64,000 nt of DNA from Hirudo medicinalis (lineage: Eukaryota; Annelida; Clitellata; Hirudinida; Hirudinidae): assembly GCA_011800805.1 (NCBI GenBank), contig MPNW01000151.1, forward strand, positions 62,001 to 126,000. Direction: 5' to 3'. Within the stretch, counting starts at the first letter, position 1. Each line of letters opens with the position of its first letter. The position numbers were made by a program, and so were the translations under genes. The notes beneath the pieces were generated by a model. The model had not been told where the DNA came from, did no database searches, and worked only from the letters and a program-made list of their open reading frames with translations. Below are positions 1-12,837 of this stretch, piece after piece.

Positions 1-2535
1 ATTTGATGCTGGCATTGACATTCAAGTAGGTCTATTATTCAGGGGTGAATGTGAAATTGAATTTTTAGTTTGCTAGGTTGCTAGGCAGGTTTTCATTTGC
101 TTGGTCCCTTGATTTATACTGACAAACAAAAATCTTCAACTAGTTTTTGGAAGGTTGAGTGACTAATTGATAAGAACCTCCAAGGAATTTCTAGTGAGTT
201 CTAAGCCCATTTGCTTATATTCTTCTGGGGTTGGGCTGCACCCAGTTGTTGGTCAGGTTTATTTACTAAACTTCAGTTCTGCAATCCTTCAACTGATTTT
301 CTTTGGATCTTTTGAGAGACTTTTGCTCAGCAAAGGCTTAAGAAACTTCTGGACTGTTAGCTTCTTATGGATGATTTGTTTCTAATTGCATGGCCACCAG
401 TAAAGTGCTGATTCAAGCAAGACATTCTTTTGTCTTTTCTCTTGAAATTATCTCTTTTGGCAATTCTGGTAGCAAATTTGGACCTGCGACCAGACGGTTC
501 TGGCTAATTTTGTACCTAAAAGTATCAGCTTAAAAGTCATGATTGCTTTTTGATTCCTATCCGCTCAGAAATCCTAGCTCAATGTCAAATGTTTTCTAAT
601 AAGAAAAATTATAAAATTAATATAGAAGGGAAGAATAAAATCTATAAAGCAGCAATATGTAACTATAGCGTTTTAAATATCGTTCACTTATATAGCACCA
701 TATGCATAGCGGCAGAAGCACTTTTTGTTAACCATTTAAAATAGCTTGCTTGCTGCAGTGCAGGCTGGGTTTCAAACATGACACATTACGACTTGCCATT
801 ACACCGTATGCAGGAACGACATAACCCGTTCGGCCGACCTGCATGCCTTAAAGTATACGTTGTATTATTAACTTTGGTTAATGGAGGCTTTCTTTATTGA
901 GAATTTTCGTTTTTCTTTTTGGATTTTTAAACGAAGGGGCCATTTCGTTATTGTTTTAGTGTATGTCTAAAATACTATCAGTAATGTAACTGTTTTCAAA
1001 TGTTTTAGTCAGTTCAACTGGCGGCCTTCATGATGTGTGTGTGCAACTATGTGATAGTGGTCATGGATTGGTTTGTGGATGAAAGAATTTTCACGTAAGT
1101 AAAATTTATTTATCTGTTTTAATGTTTATTGGAAATTGTTTAATAGATATGTAATTTTATATGTATTCTTGCATTTTTTCAAAATTCATGTTTTTATACT
1201 TTAGTTTTTTTGTGCAGCTCAATAAAATATCATGTATGATTTTCTAGCCTTGCTGCATCTTATCACCTACAATGTCCTGATGGTTATGCTTATGGAGCAA
1301 TATAAATGAACATATTATTTTATTATGTATATCAAAATGATCTTAAGTTGCTCTATGTTTTTTGTTATTTTTTTCTCATTTAGCTGCATATGTTCTCATT
1401 TGTTTGTCATAACAAACATTGAGTTGCTATAAAATTGGGATTCTTTGAAATGGTATAATGTCTTAATGTTTTTCAGGATTCTTAGATTGGCAGAGATGTT
1501 GAAGCCTCTGATGTCTTATGAGGAAATGCAGAGGGAAGCACAAATATCAACTGCAACTCTAAGTAGATTTGATTTACCCCTGATTTTTATATTTATCCTT
1601 AAGCTGAAACTGGCAATCATTGAACATTCAGTATTTGCACTAAACAAGGCAAGGCCAAGTGACCAAGAAAGGAGAATAATAATGGAAAGAGAAATCGAAG
1701 GGTTTATGGGAGGCTCGAGAATCAATTACAAGGGTAATTAGTTTCTTAAATAACAGTTTTGTTTAATTGGGTTTTATTATTAAGAATATGAAGTTATTGC
1801 TTTTCACAAAGCTCTTGCAAAGAAGTTTCTCACGTCTGCACAAAAATCATGTTGTCAGCCCACAATGGGTTGCATGCATATAATACCTTGTACAGAGAGC
1901 TTCATTGTCTTTGATTTGTACATAAATGTTTTTTCAACTATAACTGGAAATAAATTTTTTGAATAGATCACTTAATTTTTTTTTCTAAATTTTGTCTAGT
2001 ATTTGATCTTTTTTGTAAACACATTCAGTTATTTTTACAATCCTCCAAAATCTTCAAAGATTAGTTTCCAGATTATTTAAAATTTGATTTATTCATCTCC
2101 AGGTAGCCTCCAAGGTGAGGATTTTTTCTCAAGCTCAAATCAGAGGACGAATCTGGTGTACTTGCCTCGAATCATTCGAGGTAACAATGGTCATATAATT
2201 TCTTTTGAACTTCCTTGAGTTATTTATGTCTTCATGAAATCAAATATTTTAAACTTTTGCTTATCAATGAAATGTTTACGAGATGACTAATTACAAAGGT
2301 TCTTTGGAGTTTGAGGAGACAATGAAATCACTGGGGCATCAGCTTCTTGCCCTGCCAAGGAAGCTTCCCATCAACAAATTTCCAGAAGGAAAGTGGTAAG
2401 TAACACTACGGCTTGTATTTGGTGTCTCTAAGAATAAGTAAGGTCCTTACTTTCAGGTTGGTTTTTGCAATGAGGGCATGGGACCTGATAAGAAAGTCAC
2501 AACTGATGAATGATTATGACCGCCTGTTGTCCTGA
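1..2535 (+). CDS. SMG9: SMG9, C-terminal part (nonsense-mediated decay factor), 5' partial
   Basis: Exons 1009-1094, 1477-1733, 2103-2180, 2299-2395 and 2457-2535 join in phase. The product contains QLAAFMMCVCNYVIVVMDWF, then a short linker and the C-terminus AMRAWDLIRKSQ..NDYDRLLS. These match the SMG9 C-terminal half (IVVQDWF, and RIWDGVRKSS..YSRLL in the human protein). From family knowledge, SMG9 is the G-fold partner of SMG8 that holds the SMG1 kinase in check during UPF1 phosphorylation. Bases 1-25 (FDAGIDIQ, followed by GTAGGT) may be the end of the preceding exon (TSGIDFF in human), but this is only eight residues. The exon expected between them, about 40 codons with an LDTQP motif, was not found. 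A polyadenylation signal AATAAA lies at 2705-2710. The start is outside the window. Confidence 0.85.
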
Positions 2536-3602
2536 ATGCACCATTGCTAATGGCTACCATAGAATTGAACAAGCAGCCTGAGATGTCGTTTGATGCCACA
2601 AGGAGGATGTATTGGGGATTTCCCCCCCTCTCGTCCATTTCACATCTTCAGTCCCAGCTCAAACGACTTTTTTCTTGAGAAAACATCCCTTGGATCGATC
2701 TTTGAATAAACAGGACGCCTTTGTTCCACCAAGCATTCTCGTGACTTTATATTTGAACATTTGAATATGACTTCGACTCGCCTCAGACTGACTCGAAATG
2801 ATGCCACATATTGAGAAAAATTCTCAGCATTTTATATCACCCTGGCTATTATGCCATTTCAACGGTGTTTTAGTTATTGCATATAATGTTCACAGGTTAG
2901 GGCATGCTTTTATTAATTGACATGACTTTGTTATTTTATACTTTGCCCAAATATTTAACACTGTTTTGTCATTTCTTTAAGAGAATAAAGATTGACCTCT
3001 TTTAACCATCATTTTCACCAAATTTGGAACTGTGAATCACTATTTGATAGTAAAATTTGGTATGAGCTTCGTTGTTGAGTTTATTTTGCTTTGGTTCTTT
3101 TACACTATGACTTCGTAGACAACTCTCCTTGTTTTGGGCTGAGCAAGATCATTTATGAATCCAGGACTGGCAGTTAAGGGGTATAGGGAATGTACTAAAA
3201 TAATTTGTCATGACCAATCAATTAGATTCAACAATGAATATTGGCGGGTACCAACCTGTGCTTGGTGTATGTGTGCAATCGCCTGCCTGGAGACAGTAAG
3301 CTGGAATGTGCGGAAAAGGGGAGTTCTCAGCGCAGCTAGTAATTAGCCAGTGTTCATGGTTGCTGGATTCGTTTACTGCTGTGGCCGATGATTGATGTGG
3401 TGAAACCGCACGAATGTGACTTATTGTCGACTCGTTCGAACCCAACATTTCTGAGTTTCTGTAATAAGACAAACTCAACGCTTACGATCTGGTTTCGTTC
3501 AGAGGACTCAGTTGTTCAATGGGCCAGGGTCGAATAATGAACCAGATGTTTGTAAAAATCATTTAATGCTTTAACGTCATTAATTTAATTTGGTATTTTG
3601 TG
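2536..3602. other. SMG9 3' UTR and intergenic DNA
   Basis: AATAAA occurs at 2705 and again near 2976, so SMG9 probably ends in this stretch. No conserved coding signal is visible on either strand; the short open frames have no family resemblance. Confidence 0.5.
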
Positions 3603-4173
3603 GGATCTTTTCCAGATAAGCCCCGCCAAAAAGTTAACCCCCGCCACCAAAAAAAGATTATAAAAAAGAGGACATGAAACTTGTACTTTTAGTTTTTATT
3701 GAAGAGGGTGAAATTGGGACATGTCATTAATAATTCGCATGAAAAGGTCCGTATTTCGGTACCTTTGCCTCCANACACAAGTAGCTGTCCACTAAAGATC
3801 GGTGTGTGCCGCATTGGCGCTTATTCTGCATCTTGTAGACGTGCCAGAAAGATTCGATGGTTTGTGTGTGAGCTCCAGTCGTTGGATCCACAAAGTTTTC
3901 GATATGATTAACGTATTGCCGTCTCCTTGTCGAAAGCGTCAGAAAGTTCATTTCAGGTTTTACGTCCGAACGTAGAAAATTTTTGCACAAAATGAGCCTA
4001 GAGGTGGATAAGGAGTTTTTATGGCGCGCGTTTAAATATTCAAATGTCTAGACATCAGAAATAGGTCAAGGTTGCGTGCGTGCATTAAATTGGAGCTGGC
4101 AAAAAGTGGCGGGGCTTAACTTTTCGCGCATGCACTTTTTGCATTAGTGGTGGGGCTTATCTGGAAAAGATCC
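3603..4173 (-). mobile_element. Decayed Merlin (IS1595/ISXO2-like) DNA transposon
   Basis: The element is bounded by near-perfect terminal inverted repeats: GGATCTTTTCCAGATAAGCC at 3603 and its reverse complement ending at 4173. The flanks TATTTTGTG and ATTTTTGTG look like a decayed 8-9 bp target duplication. On the minus strand (about 3990-3727) it encodes the tail of an ISXO2-like transposase, with VDPTTGAHTQTIESFWH and a following SLVDSYL. In family members this block carries catalytic residues near the end of the DDE domain. Merlin elements are known for 8-9 bp duplications, which fits. The N-terminal part of the transposase is missing and one base is N (3773), so the copy is dead. Confidence 0.8.
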
Positions 4174-4303
4174 ATTTTTGTGTTTATTTATTTTAAAATT
4201 TTGCGACTGAGCCGTTTTCACGTTATCAATCCGATTTTCCTAAAACGTTGTTGAAACAAAGTTAGATGATGATGATGTGTTTCGGTTTTATGCTTCTGTT
4301 AAC

Positions 4304-7085
4304 CTACAAATTTATTAAATTACCAACCTGTCCTTGTTTTTCAAAGCTTGTCGATCTTAAAAAATAGATGATTTCAAAATTCAAATGCAACATGGTGACG
4401 TCCAAAATTATATACCAACCAAAGCTTTTCATTTTTCGGATGCAAAGCACGATGACCATCACAGAAAAAATTAAAATTAATGTGCCACATAGACTTCCTA
4501 TTAAAATTGTTACTAGATGGCTGACTATTTTCCCAGGAGCTTTGATAAAAATTGATAAACACGCTTTCAACTATTCGCGAGAGATCTAAACATTCAACTT
4601 TTGATATAACTTACCATCGACTTCTGCAAAAATTCCTTCACTGCAAATATCTGGTATCCGTTCTAAACAAAGGAAGACTTTGATCTCAACAGCTTTCATT
4701 TTGCTTGTTCCAAGGAATATTTTGAGTTTCTTGCTGCAAGGAATTTCTGTGAACCATGATAATCCATTAAAAATATCTATTCTCACACATGTGTCCTGCC
4801 AGATTTCGACTTTCGTCTCTACTCGATTTGCATACATGTGCTTTGGCAATGAAAGCAAAATGATTTGCTCTTTAAACAAATACTCAGCTTTTACTGGCGA
4901 ATTTAGACGGAGTTCTGAAACATTAAATTACGAGCTGATTTGATAAATAACAGATAATTAAATTTTCTTTATAACCTTGCAAGATTACTTCATTCGACAT
5001 TTTACTTTTTCCTATCTTATTTTCCCCAAAGACTTTGATTGCGTAGGAACTCCTTGGTATCAAACCTGCATGCATGTATGTGAAGACTAAACATAAGTGA
5101 TTTCAAGATATTTGTTCAGTTGTGATTGAAACCTGAGATGTTTATTTTAGTTGAATGTGAGAAATAAGTGAAGTGATTGAAATTTTTGCCAATAGACGTC
5201 ATTTGCACAACAAAGTTTTGCGGAAATCCTCCATTATGTCCTTCTACCCAAGTTAGTTCGACTGATTCCCAGGAAGCAGAGGAAATTGTCAGATTGTTAG
5301 GAGCCTCAGGACACTCTGACATTTTATAAATGCTTAGCTGAATTGAATTAATCTAAATGTATGTCTATAAATGCATTTATGTGGTATTGAAATATAATTA
5401 ATTGCTAACTAAATCCTTTGTAAAAACATATACTTGATATTTGAGACAATATAATATTTGAAAAAAAATGGTGAAATGTTGATTTAGACAATGATCACGA
5501 GAAGTATAATTTTTTTACCTGCTGCTTTGACTTGTATCACTGAGGTATCATTTCCACATTCATTGCTGGCAATTATGGTGTAGTTTTGAAGATCGTCGCC
5601 TAGTACTGGATTTAGCTCCAGTAGGGCTCGATAAGTGTTGTTTGTGGAGGAAAGTCTTTTAATGGAGAACCTAGAAGAATTCACTTTCATTGTTTCGGTC
5701 ACGTTGATCCATTCAATTGTTGGAGCAGGATTTGATCGCACATCGAATGTTATCAACCCATTTTCAAACGTTTTCACAAACTGTTGAGACTTAGAAAATA
5801 TTGTTGGCGCGACTGTAACAAAAACGAAAACATTAATGAGTAAAATAGAAATAACTTGATGTTGTAAAGTATTATATCAACATTTCACATCTACGGTGAT
5901 TGACATGACGATAGTATCTTTGGAAACAATATTTTTTGCAAGGCACATATAATCTCCAGCATCCATAATTGAAAAAGGAACCATTGGCGCTTCAGAACCT
6001 AAAATTAGTTAAATAACAATAGTCGATTATCCATCTAATTCATAGTTTTGAGCAGATACCTCGAAGAAAGAATACTGAAGTCACATTGAAGCTAGAGTCA
6101 TTCATAAGTGTGCTTGTTGTTTTAATGCTATCTAATCCTTCTACGGCTTGGCCATCTTTGAGCCATTTAATTGTGGGAGAGGGCCTACCTCTCACAGAAC
6201 ATTTTAATTTGATATCGTCGCAATCACCAGCTTTCACTGTAACGAATTTTTGTTGATCAATAGCAAGCGGTTTCGGAGGCTCTAAAATAAAGAGATAATA
6301 GATAGATAATTAATAGATCAAGCCAAGAATTAAAAATTCTTAAAAACCATTCACGACTATTTCCTTCGAATTGCTTTCGCCTCTCCCAATGACATTGAAG
6401 GCATTGCACGTGTATATTCCAGAGTCTGACAACTGCGTTTGAAGCTGAAGTTGTTCTCCTCTAAATATTTCATAACCGTCTCGAAACCACACAAATTCTG
6501 CTTTAGGATATCCTAAAGAGTATTTCTACAGAATACAGAATAGCCATAAAATATAATAATAAAATTACAATATTTTTAATAAAAACCCTCATCTGCAGCA
6601 TGACATTTCAAAACCGAAATCTGTCCTACAATGATTGATTTCGGCAGAGTGATGAAGCTTCTCCCTGGTTTATCTGTGTGGATACATCAATCAGCTGCAT
6701 GTTACGATGGAATTAAATTATTCATGAAACTCACATAAAACAGACAAATTGAATAGTTTTGATGACGTGACAAGGGATGGTGGTTGAAGAGACGGTTGGA
6801 GATTTCTGCTCACGGAGCACGAATAAATACCAGATTGATGGCGTTTAACTTGTCGCAAAAACATAGTGCTGCCATGGTATTCTCCATCTTTGTTCCACCA
6901 CGAGTCCTCCTCACCATTTGCATCCTCACATTTACAAACAACTTGAATTGATTGAAGTTCCTTAATTTGCACGGTTTCTTCATCATTTATTTCTTTCTCT
7001 AATTGAATTTCATTTATTCCTTGAATTTCATCGAAATGTCTCAAGGTCATTTGCACGAATGGTACTTCTGGAATTTTATTTATTA

Positions 7086-7122
<37 letters not shown>

Positions 7123-10100
7123 GCTATTACTACTGTTATTTATTAATTAATTACTGACAGAAACGCTTCGTCGGATCACACGATTCGCAATACCAAAAGC
7201 AAGCAAAATCAAAAAGAAAACAAAGTAATAAAACCCAGTAACTAAATTACAAAATAAAATGCCGAAAATATTGTCCTCACGAAAACATCTACTCTACAAT
7301 TTAAAGTTAAAAGTCATTCTGAGTATTTATGAATGAAAAAGATAAATAGTAGCACCGGACTGGAGAACTGTCTGATTGACAATGGCAACAGTCGTAATTT
7401 GTCGTGTTCGAGACCCAGCCTGCATTACCATAAGCGCCCTTGGGAAGGAGCGCTGTATAAATGGTTAACAAGAAGCGCCTCTGACGCTATGTTTATGGAG
7501 CTACGTAATTTACATGTAATTATTACATTTACTACATTTATATTGACATTTAAGGTAATTGCAACTGCAATAATTGCCACGAAGAGGATATCACACTAAC
7601 GTAAAACAACCAGTTTCAAGATCTTCTGTTTCTCAATGAAGTTCTTTGCATGACATACGTATGAACCCTCATCACTCGGAGAAATGTTGGCAATAAAAAA
7701 TGAAGACCCAAATTCTATTCGATAAATATAATAATTATATTTAATTGACCCTAGAAAACAATTAATTTGAGAATGCGTGAATGAAAGTCCTCAGGAATCT
7801 AACAAAATTTAAATTACATTATTGTTAACCTTCAGAAAATCAAGTTTATGACCCTGTAAATAATAATTAGGCTATTAAAAATACTAAATATTCTCTGATT
7901 CGACGAAGACAACATTTAAGCTGAGACATTTCAACAGTTTTGATAAAGTCATAAAATGTCAAACAGAAATAACAATTTCAAATAGTTATCAAAGTTTTAT
8001 TCTATTAATTTTCCAATCAACTTGCCCGTTTTGTTATTTCTCTTCCAGTAAATCTGGGAAGAGGGATATGAAGAGACAGCACAATTGATTGTCAAGTTGC
8101 TTCCTTCAACGACTACTAACGGGTTATGAATTCCAACATAAATTATTGGAGCATCTTGACAATAAATTTCGATTTTATGAATAAGTAATAACATGAATAT
8201 GTAAATAGGAATATTTAGAGAATCGAATGCTTACAATTCACTTGAAAAATAATGCTTGCGTAAGACCCAACATCTGGGATTACACAGGTGAAATTTATCA
8301 AATGATCTTCTGCTGAAAGTTTCCATGATAACAATGAACTCGTGGTACTAAATTTGTTTTGAGGTGAAATAAAACGAGCAGAGAACACGAAGGAACCATT
8401 TCTTTTCCAAAGCAATCGTGGGGCGGGATTGCCTCCATCTGAGGAGCAATTGAGAGTGATGACATCTCCTTCATACCTCACTTTCAATTCATCAAAGCCA
8501 ATGAAAGGGGGGCCAGGAGGAGCTTGATATTGAAATATTAGTTATCACTAATATTGTTATTAATGTTGGTTGCTTAATATTAAGTTAATTATTTTCGCAC
8601 TGGCAATAAAATAAAATAAAACATATAATGAACTACATTGTTATTAAAAAATTACATTTCAGTTGAAATGTTTAGTAATTAATCTTCTTGAAATCTAAAT
8701 AAACCTAAATGATAAAAAACCGCCATGAATAGTAAACGTAAACACGCTTCATATAATGTTCAGCAAAAGCTGGATGTCATCGAAAGAATACGAAAGGGCG
8801 AAACTCGCACTAAAGTAAGCAGAGAGTTAGGGGTACCTGACTCAACAATTCGCAGATGGATCAAAGATGAAAACAAATTTAGCGCATTTCTTGATCAGCT
8901 CGATGAAGGGGGTTTGAGACGCAAGAGAGCCAGAACAGCAAAAGATCCAGAATTAGACAAAGCAACTTTCAAAGCATTTTGTGAGGCTAGGTACAATGGT
9001 ACCCTAACCTATTTCCGGTCCAGTAATCCAAGCACAGGCAGAGAAATTATACAAAGAAATTCATGGTCCCAATGCAGAGCCTGAGTTTACAGTTTCAAGT
9101 GGCTGGTTAAAAAGGTGGAAGCAGCGACATGGCATTTCACAAGTGAAGATCAATGGTGAGATTAAGTCACTGTAGCAGCAGAAGAATTTAAACAATTCAT
9201 AGAAGAACAGCAGCTAACAGATGAGATGATTTGTAGTGCTGATGAAACGGCTTGTACCCGTACAAGAAATCCTGGTAGCATGGTCCACCATAGATGATGA
9301 CGTCCCAATAACATCCTCCATTTTAGCCAAGGAAAACAACCAAGAAGAAGTAGAGGAAGAAGAAGAAGATCCAGTCCCAGTACCTCCAACTAGAACTGTT
9401 GCAGTTAAAGGACTGGAAGTTGCCTTAGAATATTACGAGCACGTGTGGGACAAAGTAACGACACTGCAGTTGAAGTCTCTCGTACGAGATGCCAAGATGA
9501 GAACTTCAAAGACCAATAAGAAAGCTGATATCATTTCATATTTTTCTAGAAAATAAAATGGGTATTGAAAGAAAAATGTATTAAAATGTTTATTACATTG
9601 TTGATGTAATAAAAGTGCTTATAATTTATGTGTGATTTCGTTTGCATTTCAAATATGCATTATCAATAAAAATTTAAGCCGCGGTCAAGCAGTTTGGATC
9701 CCGTTCACCAAGCTTAATGGCCCTATATTGTATATCAACAAAAAATCAACCCAAAAGGACAGCCGTGAAGGAAATTTATATAGATACTTGTTAGTAATTA
9801 TCATTATTGTTAATAGAATGTCAATAGTTAGCATTATTAGGAATTCATTTTATTGAAGTCTTACTCACTCAAAACATTCAACGAAGCAGTGGCTGAAATA
9901 TTGCTTCCTTTAACAGAGCAAGTGTAACTTCGATCATCTTCTCTCGTCACATTGAGGATAGTCAAGTTGCTGCCAGAAATGTTTAAGTGTTTGTCGCTGA
10001 AAGATTCTGACAAATAACTGTTTGGAGCGTTGAATTGTGTATTTCCGACGTATAAAATGTTTGAACCTGTCAGCCAAGCAACGACTTGGTTTTCCTTGTC

Positions 10101-10229
10101 AAAGGAGCACTCGAATGAAAGCGATTCTCCAACGGCTATTGAAGAATTTAAAGGCTTAGAAAGGAGAATTAATTCTTCAGATTCCTTGAACATTATAATC
10201 AATTGCAGAGCTATACTTATCACGTTCAT
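4304..10229 (-). CDS. Transmembrane Ig/FN3 adhesion receptor (nephrin/IgSF-like), 967 aa
   Basis: Fourteen exons join into 967 codons: 9869-10229, 8235-8522, 8026-8154, 7601-7714, 6735-7067, 6587-6673, 6348-6512, 6060-6281, 5882-5998, 5519-5812, 5133-5315, 4976-5065, 4615-4914 and 4304-4524. All 13 introns are phase 1, the classic pattern of shuffled Ig/FN3 exons. Order: hydrophobic signal-like N-terminus (MNVISIALQLIIM); a V-like Ig (YTCSV); about six further I-set-like Ig domains; an FN3 domain (APNNLTISSASWESVELTWV and IKVFGENKIG); a cysteine-containing membrane-proximal region; one TM segment (LVTILIGSLCGTLILIFSVM); and a short tail. Two AATAAA signals lie at 4183-4192. The architecture resembles nephrin or IGSF9-type cell-surface adhesion molecules, but I cannot assign an ortholog. 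Intron 3 needs a GC donor. Intron 1 holds a pogo-like transposon. The acceptor of the TM exon (4524) was chosen for frame and is the least certain. Confidence 0.8.
7078..7145. repeat. (TTA)n microsatellite
   Basis: A run of TTA/ATT units lies in an intron of the Ig receptor, next to the LINE/SINE-like tail at 7371-7530. Confidence 0.9.
7371..7530 (+). repeat. Dispersed SINE/LINE-tail-like repeat, copy A
   Basis: Shares CTTGGGAAGGAG, then GCT.TATAAATGGTTA, plus an upstream block, with a second copy in a PEX6 intron at about 25215-25325. The core resembles the 3' tails of invertebrate L2/CR1-type elements and their SINEs, which often end in ATT repeats. It lies within an intron of the Ig receptor. 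Confidence 0.6.
8725..9558 (+). mobile_element. Broken pogo/Tigger-like (CENP-B-type) transposase
   Basis: The frame at 8725-9084 starts MNSKRKHASYNVQQKLDVIE and carries a CENP-B-type HTH (TKVSRELGVPDSTIRRWIK). A second HTH part follows in another frame (SSGWLKRWKQRHGIS, about 9095-9145). The start of the DDE domain, SADETA, is near 9235. It then jumps to an acidic C-terminus (VEEEEEDP...ALEYYEHVW) ending at 9558. The catalytic core between SADET and the tail, roughly 150-200 residues in relatives, is deleted. Two frameshifts (near 9010 and 9165) confirm it is dead. It sits in intron 1 of the Ig receptor, antisense to that gene. I could not define its terminal repeats. Confidence 0.85.
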
Positions 10230-12836
10230 TTCTGAAATCAGTCATGAGATGACAACCGCTCAACTAAAGTTAATTGCCTTTGTGAATCTACACATCGATA
10301 GAACCTGTTGCACTAATTGAAATAATAGTTTTGTCTATCGGGCTTGAAAGAATAGCGCTGTCACCGAATACAGATTGAGAAACATCTGTTGCAATATGAC
10401 ACACGCTGATTTCGGCGGAGAATCCACTTGATAATGTCCTTTTTGGTGATTGCTGCTCCGTTCGGTTTTGCCATTAAATTCGAACTGAAAGTTCTGAAGG
10501 ATCCAATAAAGGTTCAAAACAAACAACTAAGTGACATAAATTCTGATGATTGTTCTGATTTATGTTTTAAAATCTGAACTCATTGAGAAATTATAAGTAC
10601 TCTAAATTTCATTCTTTAAAAAAATTCTTCTTGTAGGCCTTATAGCTGACCAAAATGTTCATTGTTTTTCTACTCCAATCAATTAAAAGTAAACGAAAGT
10701 TTAAAATGGCAAAGTGAATTCAAAGACAAAAAGTGAGACTCCCAAAGAAACTTTACCGTTTCTTGAGTATGACATACGATACCTCATTCCATATCATTGC
10801 TGCTGCACCCGATGGCTTTATTTCGCCAAACAACAGTTTTTACGACAATTTGGAATCTAGTATGATAAACAATGCACAACGCAGTGAAAGGTCTTGTAAT
10901 GTATTACAGAAAATGCGCTTTAAATTTCTTAGGCTTAGACTTCACTGAGAGAATGATTTCATGCCCCGGTTAAATTTTTATGGAGCTGGGGGTCGATCTG
11001 CGATCTACGATCTACGAGCTACATCCATAATTTACATTACAAAATCATTTTAAGGTCTTCTGTTATCATTTCGATCTTAGTCACCGCATTAGTCAAATTT
11101 GAGTTGAACTATTGGATCAATGCAATAGTTGGATCAATGCAACCAATGTTCAGCTAGTTCATTGACAAGTCTGAGAGACTGGACAAGCAGTTAGCTTTGT
11201 TGGTACTCTGCTTGAGATTCCCACTCACTGGGATTAACCTTAAGGAAGTCCCGGAATATATTTGTCGCAAAGTTTTGAAGTTTCTTCAGGGTTGGTTGCT
11301 GGAATGGCTCGATTCCTTTCCTAGGCTGACTATCATTATTATCATCTGACTACCATTAAGTGTTGTCGTATATTATAACAGCATCATAAAAGAAGGAAAA
11401 ACTAATAAGAGTTTCAGAGAGGTACCAAAGGTGATGCTCGAATGCTGAAATGGCAGCGTTAGCGATTGGATTTGGTCTGACAATGCACAAAGCATTGCAA
11501 GGTCTTGTAACGATGCACAGTGTGTAGATGAAATCTCAAACTACTGCAGCAGATACACTCTTAAGACGAACAAACTCATTTCCTGCAGATTTGTTGACTG
11601 TAAAAAGAAACAAGATAGTTTCGAGAGTAAACTGCAAATCATGCTTGCAAAAAAGCCACATCTTTAAGGAATTAAGTTCAATCCAACGAGCCTTGTGAAT
11701 AGTGCCAGGGTAACGAAACTTCAGTCGATCGACTTTACAACGTTTTGGATCAGTAAGTCTGCTCTCGACAAAAATGTCAGTACTCGAAATGTCTGCTTGT
11801 GCAGGCCACATGACCAAAGTGTTCAAACAATAATTTTTATCACAAGTTGCAAAAAAATATATTGTGGGAGACTATTGATTAAAAAAATTTTCAAACATTC
11901 AATTTAATTGAGCATGTTCTACTTATTAGTATACTTTAATAATATTTTGGCTAGAGTCTCTGTATGGGCAATCACGAAATGACGGGTTGGTGGAAAAAAA
12001 TTAATTATTTAAATATTTGTCTATACTGGTGGGAACACCCTAATGTTAGCCTAGAGCCCTAGAGCCTTATTGTAATAATCTCTGCAATAAATTATTATTT
12101 CGAGGAGAGAAGGGTTCAACACTCTCAGTCGATGAAATCAATTAAAATTAAAAAGCAATTAAAAGAATCAACAGAATTTCTCAAAAATTGACGTTCAAAT
12201 TTCATTCTTGAAATAAATTGAAAAAGATTAATTATGATATTACGCATGATGAAAATAACGTTTGGATGAAAGTTTGGATCAAGACAACTTTCAAGATAAC
12301 GGTAAAAAAGGCACGTGATTTTAAGATCCGGCCCAATGTACAAAGTTGCAATTATAAGCTGCAGTCGAATTACTGTTAAGTAGGGCCCATCTCATTTACT
12401 TGATGCAAATTTGATTTCTAACTTCACCATTTAATTAAACATTGAATTTTAATCATGCATGTTATTTAATTAATTTACTAATCATACATATATAATGATA
12501 TACATATATAAATTTTAAAATATTGTTGTTGAAAGTCCTTTCCTTACTGAACAAATGAAGATGCTTAGAGAAATGAGAGGCAAAACTGGTATTACAAATT
12601 GCTATTTTTTGACTGCTCAAACAATTAGCACTCTGAACAATTAGCTGAATTTTGCAAACATTACGATCCTTCAGAATATTCATGTGATGTTGTTTTTACT
12701 GTTTCATGTGACACTCAATTAAGTTTTTTTGTATTGTTACCGAAACGTTGAAACAATCTTCATGTGTTTTTTTTTTATCTCAAATGTCTCCTCATATTCA
12801 ATAATCAACATTTCAAAGTTTTCACTGATTTGCTTA
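10230..12836. other. Intergenic region upstream of the Ig receptor, with a transposon-derived fragment
   Basis: Mostly AT-rich non-coding DNA that should include the promoter of the minus-strand receptor gene. On the minus strand at 11826-11536 one frame reads FRYPGTIHKARWIELNSLKM. This resembles a transposon-associated protein segment common in invertebrates (pattern PGA.H.ARWMAKA.Y.LK). No intact gene is seen. Confidence 0.45.
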
Positions 12837-12837
12837 A

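Noticed and set aside
8725..9558. Domesticated CENP-B-like host gene
   Set aside because: Two frameshifts and loss of the DDE core show a dead transposon rather than an intact host gene.
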